DNA of 64,000 nucleotides, taken from assembly GCA_034769895.1 (NCBI GenBank), contig CM068367.1, positions 89,924,399 to 89,988,398 on the forward strand, read 5' to 3'. Below, one piece after another: positions 44,113-54,512 of the stretch. The position numbers were made by a program, and so were the translations under genes. The first letter of the stretch is position 1, and each line of letters starts with the position of its first letter. The stretch is from Magicicada septendecula. Its lineage: Eukaryota; Arthropoda; Insecta; Hemiptera; Cicadidae. The notes under the pieces are model-generated. The model did not search any database and was not told the origin of the DNA. It saw nothing but the letters and a program-made list of their open reading frames with translations.

Positions 44113-47060
44113 TGTTTTAACTGAAAACAATTAAAATGAAAAAATAGGACGATTGAGCTTTTGTGGCTATGACGGTATGGTGAATTCATTTATTCCCGCC
44201 GCGTGCGAATTGATTATGTAGTTCGCAGAGTTTCCGATTACTGGCGTTTATCGCCACGGTAGCTCGTCCCTAGTATACACAAATCATGTAACACAATTTC
44301 CTATGGAATAAAGAACAGTGGTTACGACTCTGTACTAGTTTACTAAACTGTGATTAATAATTATTTAGTATTATACAAAATTTGTATTTTGTTATTAAAC
44401 AAATTTGCTCCGACAGTGAGACAATTATTCTCAAGGCTTGGCGAAATCGATTTTGAACGATTTCAGTTAGTCAGACATGGCGTCTACAGAAATGTTTATC
44501 TTTTACAATTTTCGTTCAATAAATCTGGATTCTTTTGGTTTACGAAAAAGGTTCAGTTATGATTACAATAAAGTACACTACCTTACGTTACTGGTACTTA
44601 TATACTATAAGAAGTAATTAAAATTTGTTCTTGAAGTGTTATAAAGTGTTTCAAAAGTTCTTAATTTTTGTACAGGTTATTATTTTTCTCGTTCACATAA
44701 GTTTAGTGTTTTGTTTTTCAATTAATCTTTGAAAAAAAAAGATCATCAGTTTATAGTGAGAGTTCAAAGTGTAGTGAGAAAAATTAAAGAGAATTTTTAA
44801 TTTGAATTCGGCTAATTCAGCAATACTTATCAATCAGTTTATCAATCAGTTGACTTAAGGTGTAGTGTCATTCAGTTGAATTAGGTTGGGTCATCGTTTG
44901 GTCTTCAATCTTCAATCATCTTGGGATTCAATCACGCCTTGCGTCTTTTTCGTATTAGTTGATCGAATTTAATTAATTTGGAATTAATTAATCTGGTCTG
45001 TTGCCTAGGTTGAATGTATTAGTTCCTCATCAGGTAGTTTGGTTATTCATTTTCATAAATTTGGTTACTTTTGATTGTTTTAAATTAAAAATTGGGCCAT
45101 TTACGGCTTGGCATCTATTCCTCTTGAGCGTCACTTTGGAATTAATAGTTTCTAACGGAATATTCATAAATAACGTTCAGTTGTCATGGTAACTGATTGA
45201 TTCTGATTGGCTATTCATGACTTGAGCCCATTGTTAGAATATTTGAATTTTTATTCAAAGTGATTAAATATCTTCTGATTGCTATTATTCTTCGGTCTTC
45301 TTATTTAAGTATGAGATATTATCACAACTGTTCGTATTTTCTTTCAAAGATCATTTTGACATCCCACAAAGCTGGGTTTGCTTATGTATTATGTTTTGAC
45401 AGTTATGTTTATATTATTTAATTACATTTCTTTCTTATTTTGTGTCCTTAATTTAACACTTATCTCTTAAAATGATTCACTAATTATCATTGACTAGTTA
45501 CTTGCCTTGGATTTGCTAATATCATAGTTAATTTCTTACAATTTGTTGTTATTGGTTTCTTACAGTTAGGCATTTCATAGGCCTAGGTAGTAATTGGCTA
45601 TATTTTCTTATTTTATACAAATTACATATTATTTTACCCTCATACATGTTTTGTTTTGTGTTACAAATGATTTGTTTATTGGTTAAATTGTTTTGGGTCT
45701 GTTTTTTTATAATGGTTTGTTTTCATTATTTTACAAATTATGGTTTGTCTATTATTTTCTAACCACCTTTCCAGTATTATTAGATTTATATTAATTTATC
45801 TTTTTTCTTATTTATATTGCCATTGTTTATAATTAGTCTATTATTTACTATTCTCTATAAAATATAACATAACATTTAGGCTTATGGTCTGTATAACTCC
45901 TTCAGCCATATTCCTATTCATAAACTTAATCAAACAATTCTTTAACAGTTATTATGCTACTTTTGTTTACAATTTTTTTACATCTTATTTATTTTTTGGT
46001 GATAAACATCATCACGTCATTTACTTTAGTTAATTAACTATACCTTAGAACATAGGATATTTATTGTTTTTGCATTTCTATTCTTTACTATATTTTTCTA
46101 TTCTAATCTTTACTAGCTAACCATGGTAACACTAACATTTGACTCTTCCTGGGATTTTTTCCCTGAATATCCTTGTATTCCTCATCTACAATTAATCTTA
46201 ATCTTAATAATAACAATATCCTTATTTACTAACACTGTTCACCATTAACCTTTAGTGTTTATCACTGGTTTTTTGGGCGTCTATCCCTATCAATAGGGTT
46301 TCTATTTATTTTGTGGGGTTTACACTTACACTTTGCACTTTTTATATTATTTAAGTGTTACTAGTGGGTATTCCCTAACATTAAATTCTTGTTCTCACTT
46401 ACTCATGTTCACTATCTAACTATCTCTCACTTTACAGTGGTTAGTTATACTGTTAACAAGTTCATATCATTATAGAGTGATTTATAATATTTACTCTGTA
46501 TTTATTTGGTTAGTGTACTTTTAGTTTGTCATTACTTTATTGGATTTTAATACTTATCATTTACTTTGATTAATTAGTTGGTACTAATAATTATCATTTA
46601 CATTTATCATTTATTGATTTCTTTTTCATTGCTTTATTTGAGTGTAACATTTCTCCTTTTCTGTTCTATATTATTCGTTTGTGTCTTTTCATTTCCCATT
46701 TTATTTAATTCATATATTGTTTATTTCCTTTTCATTCACCTTCTCATTTGATTTCACTTATTTCGTTTATATGTCCTATCACTGGTATTGGAGCTTGTTC
46801 TACCTACTCATTTACCATCTATTGGGTTGTTATGGTTAAATCGCATTGTAGTATCATTTTTTCAAGTTTTGTTTTGTTGCTTGCTACATTTCTCTTATCA
46901 GAGGTTACTTTTATTATTACCTTTATTTGTTTTATCGCATAATTATGTTAATTACCCATGCCTTTATCTCTGACTCATCCTTTTTTATCCATAGTGTTAA
47001 TCATTTAGTATTTTATTCTTATCATGTTGCTTCATAAATGTATGTTGAAGATATGTACCC
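44113..47060. other. T-rich stretch, possible long LTR
   Basis: About 2.9 kb with strong T bias on the plus strand and no recognisable coding. It looks very like 57350-59958 in composition. The open frames are hydrophobic by composition alone. I could not find the right-hand boundary or a second copy. Confidence 0.3.
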
Positions 47061-48165
47061 TTACAACTGTCATCATGAAAAATTAATAACTGACAATTTT
47101 CAATTATTTTGTGTTATACAGACCATTATCATTGTATATGCCATATTTTGTAGGTGGTACCGATTACAGAGAATATATTGATTAAAAAGTACTTATCACC
47201 CTTTTTTCCAATTTTTGGCAAGTATTGTTTGGAGTATATAAACTTTTTTGCTCTTCCACTAGACTGCATCGCTGAGACATATGTTGTAGTTTTAATTTAC
47301 AGCAGTGTTGGGCGACATTACAGTGAAAAGTATGATCTGACTGCATGGTTTTCAAATTGTGAATTCACAACCATGGGAGGGGGACTTATCGGTTGAGAAG
47401 TACAACTTTTGAATACAGTTCAAATATTAGACTATGTTGAGGCGTTGGTTTTAAATGAATATATTATTCTGGTGTTTCCGAACTTTTGGAGTTCCCACAA
47501 CTTTTACAAGGATTATCTGAAATTCTACCTGTAAATACTGTTAGTCTTAGTGTTTATTTTTATAATGAAGTTTGATGATATAAAAAGAAAATATAATTGT
47601 TATAAAATAACAAAGAACAGAGATAGTAAAATCCTTATATTTTTATTGTAGTTTGAAAGTAATATAAAATGAAACTGCTGCACCAGGTTGAAGTAGGATT
47701 GCCATATGTCCAGTTTTCTTCCAATATGTCCTCCTTGTCATTTGAGAGAGGAATGTCTGTGGGGAATTTTTGCTCAAGTCCAGAATTTTATAAATCTTGA
47801 AAGCATATTAGTAACGCCAATTTCAAGAAGTATTAGTGCGATTAGGCATTAATTACACAAAAATTACACAAAGTCTGTTGACAATTGTTTATACTGTTCA
47901 AGTTACAATTTTGTGGTAAAGTTTCTTTTATGTTTAGCATTTAAGTGTTTGTTTATTGATGTGTTAGAAAAAATGTATCCTAATTTAAGAAAGGAAAGCT
48001 TGATTGGGAAGCTGAAAATTAAGAAAAATCTTCTTAAGAGTAGGCAGGCAAGAAAAGTGTTGGCTGGCATTAAAAAAAAAGTAATATAAATTTTTTCATC
48101 TATTTTTTCTGATTAACAATTAATTTTTTACTTACAACTATTTCTTATTTAATTAAAATATAATT
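47061..48165. other. Stretch without gene; left flank of the Copia element
   Basis: The open frame 47154-47396 + is unrecognised. GGATTGCCATATGTCC near 47691 resembles, inverted, GGTTGCCATCTGC near 60260, on the far side of the Copia element. The Copia may therefore have landed inside an older inverted-repeat element (weak). Confidence 0.3.
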
Positions 48166-48170
48166 GAAAC

Positions 48171-48336
48171 TGTCAAGTTATTGGGATAAATCTGGAATAC
48201 GACGAGGAAAATAAGCGAGTCAACTTTTGAACGTACAAGGTATATTTTTATTACATTACTACAACAATGGTGTGCGCACGCAGACGTTTGTTTACTAGTC
48301 TATGTAGTTTTACATACACATGTTCATATCTTGACA
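48171..48336 (-). repeat. Copia 3' LTR
   Basis: 166 bp, intact, with TG...CA tips and perfect 7-bp inverted ends TGTCAAG/CTTGACA. The polypurine tract (GAGAAGGGG on the minus strand, 48337-48347) lies directly next to it, which fixes the orientation. Confidence 0.95.
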
Positions 48337-48551
48337 CCCCTTCTCAAGTTGAATTATCTAATAATTTAAATTGGAAAATACCACGTAAATAAGACATTAA
48401 TAAACACTTAAACAGAAATAGTTTATTACATGACATTTGGTTACATAATCTTTAGCTTTTCACAAAAATATTGAAATTTTACATTACATAAAGATTTGGT
48501 CAGGGTATCTGCAATATTTTCACTTGTGCTTATATATTTGAGCTTGATTAG

Positions 48552-49510
48552 TCATTTTGCCACAATGTCTTTAATATAGTGGAACTTAATGTCAATGTGT
48601 CTAGTGCACTTGCTGTTTTCGTAGCTCTCTGCCATATTAATTGCACTTTGATTGTCGATGAGCATTACTGGTGTAGAAGTGTTGTACTGCATATCCTCCA
48701 AGATTTTTTGTAAGTAAATCAAATCTGTTGCTGTGGATGCACAGGCTATATATTCTGATTGTGCTGACGACAAGGATACACAACTTTGCTTATGAGAAGT
48801 CCATAAAATTGGATCACCACAGTGATAGATTACAGATCCAGTTGTGCTCTTACACTCTGTAGTGTCTCCTGCCCAGTCTGCATCGGAGTATGCATACAGT
48901 GCATCTTCAGTTGAGCAACGATATGTCAGCTTTTTATATCTCGTTTTCTTGATGTATCGCAGTACTCTCTTTGCTGCGGTCCACAGTTGGTTTGTTGGTC
49001 TCTAAATACCTACTCAGCACTGAAATTGTATAGGCTATATCTGGCCTAGAGATAACTGAAATGTAGGTCAGTGATCCCACGATTTCCCTAAATGGTAAAT
49101 CCTTGTTTATTTACAGGTTCAGATCAACTTGAAAGTTGTTTTCCAGTGGTGTACTTGCAGTTTTACAGTTCTGCATTCCAAACTTGGTTAAGACTTTGTC
49201 TATAAATTTATGTTGAGAGATTTCTATGGAGTCCTTTTCTATACGTATTTCTGTTCCTAGAAAATCTTTAACTGTTCCAAAGTCTTTAGCGCAGAATTCT
49301 GTTTTGAGAAAATCTGTCAGCTTGTTACATGTTTTGGGTTTTCCTTTGACTATGATGTCATCTACCAATATCAATAACCAGACGTTATTACCGGTGTAGA
49401 GACAAGAGTCACTTTTTGACCTAATTAATCCATATTGCTCGACTGCCTCGGTGAATCTTTCATTCCACTTTCTTGGAGCTGAACGCAGTCCATAAAGACT
49501 CTTTTTTTAG
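48552..49510 (-). pseudogene. Copia reverse transcriptase (second half) and RNase H
   Basis: After the frameshift near 49505 the frame continues LYGLRSAPRKWNERFTEAVE, then the active-site motif LILVDDIIV (usually YVDD) at about 49370, and FCAKDFGTVKDFLG. After another stop near 49111 it continues SLTYISVISRPDIAYTISVL. The RNase H part follows: YSDADWAGDTTECKSTTGS, SSAQSEYIACASTATD and TRHIDIKFHYIKD. All are standard Copia blocks. At least two lesions separate them. Confidence 0.9.
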
Positions 49511-50308
49511 CTTCAGAATTTTGCAAGTACAATCATCTCCCTGTGGTATTTTGATGAAGACGTTAGTGTCTAGTGTTCCATTTAGAAAAGCACTTGGGAT
49601 ATCCCACTGTTTTTGTAGAGCAACTGACAAAAGTAGACATATAGTGGATATTCGAGCAACAGGAGCATAGATATTATTTGTTACCTGTTCTTGAAATCCT
49701 CTTGCAACTAATCTTGCTCTTTTTGTGCCATCTGACTTAACCTTGAATAACCAACGTGCATCTATAGGTGTGGCATTGCGAGGTAGTGATGCGGGTTCCC
49801 AGGTCTTTTGTTTTTCCAATGCATTAATTTCTGATTTTACTGCCTCTTTCCATCCATCATCAATTTTCATAGGTTCTTCATAGGTTTCTGGGGCTCCATC
49901 ACTTATTAAGCAGTAGGCAAGAAATGCATCCTCTGGAATATTATCTGGATAATAGATGCAGTCTTGAAGTTTCTTGGGTGGTTGTCTATTTCGTTTTGGT
50001 CTCTCATTTCCTTTTTCTTTATGTGTTTCAATAGACTCTTTACAATTTTCATCTATCTTAGCAGATTCTTCAGCTGGGTTAGTTTGATCGTCGTTGTCTT
50101 CATTTTCGATTGTATGTGAGTCTTCTTCAGGTAGGTAATCTTGGTCTCGATGGTCATCATACAGAATGTGTCTATATAATTCATTGTTTTCACTTGGTTC
50201 TGGCTTATGCTTATATTGTGTTTCATCAAATGTCACATCTCTTGAGATTATTATTCTGTCTTCATTTGGAATCCATAATCTGCAGCCATTTTTCGCATAG
50301 CCAACCAT
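49460..50308 (-). pseudogene. Copia integrase C-terminus and reverse transcriptase (first half)
   Basis: 282 codons. It starts after the integrase core with MVGYAKNGCRLWIPNEDRII, then a long acidic linker (NEDNDDQTNPAEES), then RVT_2: WKEAVKSEINALEKQKTWEP, DARWLFKVKSDGTKRARLVA, APVARISTICLLLSVALQ and DIPSAFLNGTLDTNVFI. The catalytic Asp of the first RT motif, normally VDVKTAFLNG, is at WDIPSAFLNG. It goes out of frame near 49505. Confidence 0.92.
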
Positions 50309-50379
50309 GGTGCACTTGTAAGCTCTAGTATCTAGCTTGCTTCTTGGTACTGGCAGCTTATATGCCCAAGCTTTGCAGC

Positions 50380-50606
50380 CGAAAACTCTTTATCTATTTA
50401 TGTTCACTTTACCTAAGTATTCATCTGCTGGAGTTTTTCCTTCAAGAGCAGTTGTTGGTGAACGATTAAGTTGGTAGGCAGAGCACACCTTATGGCTTCT
50501 CCCCATAAGTACTTGGGTACATTAGTTTCAGCGAGTAGAGTCCTAGTCTTGCTCATCAGCATAAAATTTATTCTCTCACTTACCCCATTTTGTTGTAGAG
50601 TATGAG
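50380..50606 (-). pseudogene. Copia integrase, part after the 446-bp insertion
   Basis: Encodes PHTLQQNGVSERINFMLMSK, then TRTLLAETNVPKYLWGEAIR. The Glu in VSER is the third acidic residue of the integrase D,D-E core. It joins the upstream part at 51067, with one copy of the GTTATAA duplication giving Tyr-Asn at the junction. Confidence 0.85.
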
Positions 50607-50613
50607 GTTATAA

Positions 50614-51059
50614 TGCCATATTTCAAAAATAAAATAAAATAAATTTTCTTTTAGTTAAGGTAAATATCACTGAACGTGGTGACAATTGATGTATGAAGTT
50701 ATTTGTAGGAGTGGCGAACAAAAAAACGGGTGAAGGCGTCCGCTGCCGTCTATGCAAGCCTAATTGACATGTTGTACTAAACTTAAGTTGATCAATTATT
50801 GAAGAATGAAATATAGTAAGAAGTATAAAGTTGTAGAGATTGAAGAAGTATTAACTTTGTTAAATGTGCATTAATTAATATTTATAGTAATAATTAAGTG
50901 TACCATGAAATATGATGATATATAATGATATTTAGTTAATAAATTATCTACTAGACAGTAATGAAATATTGATTTTATTGAATTGAACCCTGACATAAAC
51001 AAAAACAGTAAATGTATTATTATATTTGACGCACACAACGTCGGGGAAACTAAGTTAGT
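50614..51059. mobile_element. 446-bp insertion of unknown type in the Copia integrase
   Basis: Bounded by a perfect 7-bp duplication, GTTATAA (50607-50613, 51060-51066), and it sits exactly between two integrase blocks that are normally contiguous. It begins TGCCATATTTCAAAAATAAA and ends CTAAGTTAGTG. No inverted tips, no TG...CA, and no recognisable coding. An A-rich run lies just inside the left end (AAAATAAAATAAAATAAATT), so a short retroposon (SINE-like) read left-ended is possible; the type remains open. Confidence 0.75.
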
Positions 51060-51066
51060 GTTATAA

Positions 51067-51540
51067 GGTAGACTACTCTCAAGCGTGATTCCTTTTTGCC
51101 TGCAGTAGTTTTGAAAAACTTTTGACGAGAACTCCCCTCCACAATCTGTCCTGATCCTTGAGCAAGAATATCCATTTGCTTTTAACTCACGTATATAGTC
51201 CATTAAATTTCTTTCAGCTTCACTTTTTGATTTGAGAAGATACACTTGGACAAAATGTGTGTAGTCATCGATGATAGTTTGGTAGTATCTTTCACTATCC
51301 ATTGTTTGAACTGTTACTGGTCTAGCCAAATCACTATGCAATAATTCTCCCTTTTGACTCGATCTTGGCAATTCGACGTCACAGAATGGTTTGCGTTTAA
51401 CTTTGCCTTGATTGCAGGGGCTACAAACTCCGAATTTATGTGGTAGTTTCATTTTTCTTAAACTGTTTTCATTTAAATGTCCTAATCTTTGGTGTCATAG
51501 ATTTGCATTATTGGCCACACAACAAACCGTCTCTTTATCT
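51067..51540 (-). pseudogene. Copia pre-integrase and integrase core (first part)
   Basis: The GAG-pre-integrase zinc-binding stretch (QRLGHLNENSLRKMK-like, CSPCNQGK) leads into the integrase core, with LLHSDLARPV (first Asp) and IRTDCGGEFSSKVF (second Asp). After GITLESSLPYN it is interrupted by the 446-bp insertion. The codons following in the apparent open frame (TNLVSPT...) belong to that insertion. Confidence 0.9.
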
Positions 51541-51543
51541 ATT

Positions 51544-52019
51544 TCAAGTTTTGTGATGTAAAGTTTCCCATTGATTCACAATCAGCTTGAAATTATTTTT
51601 ATTGTTGATTGTAGCAGCATTTTTATCAAAAATCATAGCATTACCTTTTTGACTAATTTTCCTTACCGACAGTAGATTGTATGAAAGTCCCGGAACAATC
51701 AGAGCAGTAATTTTAATGTCCTTAGTTTCACCGTGTTTGTTTTTCGTTCGAAGTTTCAACACTCCTCTCTTTGTAACTGGTAACTTGTCACTGTTTGCAA
51801 TTTTTATCCCCACTTTTTCTTCGATCTGCTCGACATCGGACATTTTTCTGCAGCTTCTGTCACTAGGTGATCCGTGTCACCGCTATCGAGGATAAAGGTT
51901 ATACTATTGTTTGTCGCGTTGGTAAAAAGGGCACTGCTTTTTCCTTCACAGTCGTTCGCTGAGATGAACGATATATCATTGCTTCCTTTTTCTTCCGCCA
52001 CATTTGAATCCCGCCACAA
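51544..52019 (-). pseudogene. Copia aspartic protease region
   Basis: Two overlapping frames. The first has SITFILDSGDTDHLV, the protease active-site block (usually WILDSGASxHM). The second has KTNKHGETKDIKITA-like and VPGLSYNLLSVRKISQKG, the conserved region between protease and integrase. A frameshift separates them near 51830. Confidence 0.85.
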
Positions 52020-52095
52020 TCACAGTTGAATACTCGCTTCTATGCGGCCTAGCCTTACCTCGACCTCTTTGCACGCCTCTTCCTCGTTTCTGATG

Positions 52096-52803
52096 TCAAC
52101 GACTTTTCGATGTTTTGCGATAATCCCTTGCGTAATGGTCGTCTTCACCACATTCATAGCAGCCTGTACTTTTATTCGACTTGTTCTCAGAGAATGAGTA
52201 ATTTTTGTCGACGTTATCTTGATGATTTTCCTTGAATTTCAGCTCTGCATCAAGTAATCGATTTTTCACAAATTCGAGTGTAAAAGTTTTCTTATCGGTG
52301 TTCATCATTTCTATAGCCGTGATGACTGTTTCATATCTCTCCGGCATCGTAAGAAGTAAATAACACGACGACTTATCACTGTCGCTGAGTTGTGAGCCAA
52401 GTGCTGATAATTCCTCTATTAAGGTTTCGAACTGGGTAAAATGATCTTGCAGGTCTGCAGTAGAAAATTTCAGTTTCAGCAATCTTCGCATAACATACAT
52501 TTTCATCAACGGGCTTTTCCTTTCAAATAGATTTGCCAGCAGTTCCATCATTTCTCTCGCCATCTTAGCATTTTGAATGATGCGTACATTTGTATCCGAT
52601 ATGGACTGCACGATTGTGTATCTTGCTTTGGCATCTTTGGTTGTAAAAGAAACCTTGTTTTCTTCATGTACGTCCTCTAATTTGATGTCTAATACATCAG
52701 CTACACCTTTTTCGAGCATCGTCCTTACTCGAAATTTCCAGCTCGAGAAATTTTTCTCCGTCAATATAGGGAACGGTACTGTTGCGGCAGCCATCTTGTT
52801 CAC
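52096..52803 (-). pseudogene. Copia Gag (UBN2 type) with altered zinc knuckle
   Basis: 235 codons. FPILTEKNFSSWKFRVRTML at the N-terminus and the RRLLKLKFSTADLQDHFTQF / LLLTMPERYETVITAIE blocks are the typical Gag of Copia elements. Near the C-terminus is CYECGEDDHYARDYRK, a CCHC knuckle whose last Cys has become Tyr. This part is otherwise open from 52803 and is the best-preserved piece of the element. A stop directly after it separates it from protease. In a working element Gag packages the RNA in virus-like particles. Confidence 0.92.
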
Positions 52804-52911
52804 TATTTGCTGGTTATACCTTCACGCACTCACGTTACTCTTACGCCACGATTTAACTTGTTGATTGTCAATTTCTTACATCAAATTGCACAGCTCAACT
52901 TTAGGCACAAT

Positions 52912-52925
52912 CTGGGCCCATAACC
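52912..52925 (-). other. Copia primer-binding site (initiator tRNA-Met, internal)
   Basis: The plus strand, CTGGGCCCATAACC, lies directly beside the 5' LTR. It equals the anticodon-loop region of insect initiator tRNA-Met. Copia-lineage elements prime from this internal half-tRNA rather than from the 3' end. It confirms orientation and lineage. Confidence 0.9.
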
Positions 52926-53061
52926 TGTCAAGTTATTGGGATAAATCTGGAATAAGACGAGGAAAATAAGCGATCCAACTTTCGAACGTACAAGGTATAT
53001 TTTTATTACATTACTACAACCATGGGTGTGCGCACGCAGATGCTTGTTTACTAGTCTCTAT
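52926..53061 (-). repeat. Copia 5' LTR, inner part
   Basis: Matches 48171-48300 of the 3' LTR with about 5% differences. It is cut at CTAT (53058-53061) by the LTR-like insertion and resumes at 59959. Confidence 0.93.
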
Positions 53062-54512
53062 TGTAACATAATTTACAACGTTAAGATTTTTTATTATTAT
53101 AGTGTTATTATTATTAAAATTGAATTAGTGTTCACGTTTAAAGGTTTGTGGTTTAAAAGAGTATTTATCACTTCACTGTGTCAACCTCCCCACTTACCAT
53201 ACGTGGATGTCTTCAATATTCTCGATGGTGACTTCTTCTACTGTAAAAACACTTGACATACATACATAGATATTCCTTTTGAATATCACAAAGAATGCAC
53301 ATAAACAATAAAAATAAATTAAATGTTCAATTGTAATTCGAATGATATCAGTCATTCAAATACTACCGCCACCTTATGAGAGACCTGTTTATGAAAAAAT
53401 TAAACTACTTCATCTATTGTATAGAAATCAAAACTCTGGTTCCACTGATAAATAAACTGGGGATTTATTGACAATTACTAAATTCAATAAACTCTTTTAA
53501 AAACAATTAATAATATCCTTTTACAAACAATAACAAATTTAAATAAATCCTGAGATCTCTGTATCTCAAGGCTGGTAACACTGTTGTATGGTACAATGTT
53601 TTTGGTGAACGAGGTTAGGTTCACTTTATTCAGTTATATTACCAAATTAGTGAGTTCTTTGAAGATACATGATACCAGATTACAAGATGTGATTTTAATT
53701 GACAATATTTAATTATCTATTACTATAAAAAAGAACAAAATTTAAAATTATAAAACTCGGTACCATAACCGATATATCGTACTATCGTACGTTATGCAAA
53801 AGTATATAGCAGTTGATGGTCAACACGTGCTCTGAGATTTACACTGCTAAAAATATTATTATTATTGACTCATTAGCTATTAGAACCATGTACTGGAAAG
53901 AGAAAAAATCTAGAAAAAAAAACTCTTGTTATAGCTTTCATTTCAGTAAAATTATTCAAGAACAGAATTGTTTCTTTGTGACAAAATTATATTCATCGGT
54001 TCTAGGTAAGTTTACCTAGTACACGTAAGTAATTAATTAGAATAAGTATGTTATTTATAAAATCCTTAATGGTATGGTCACAAACATTCTATTTATAAAT
54101 CATTTGACGTATAATTATCAGTTATTAAAATATTTTCACAAGAAAATAATTATTTGTTCATTCAAAAGTCGTAGTCAAGTAAGCGACTATATACTATATA
54201 CGGATGAGCGGTATCTAAGTTAATTCCGCCTTTCTCAATTATTCTTTAATTGTAAATAAGTATTTTACAATTAATTATTGATATTAAACCGTGCTGCAAT
54301 TCATTTATTAGGTTCTGATAATTGTCCATCATGGTTTAAGCACTCAAGCGTTATGACTAGTGCAGTCCAAAACAATATTTTTCGTTCATCAACGAAAATT
54401 ATTATTTTCATTAATTTCTTTGAAATAATTAAAGTATTGTACTCCCTGATTGAATACACAAAACATGACCCTTATTATACACTGGTCGTGTTATTTCACT
54501 GTTCACTTAATT

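Noticed and set aside
43846..44130. 94-codon minus-strand frame after the primer-site-like motif, possible gag
   Set aside because: No gag or zinc-knuckle signature; composition unremarkable.
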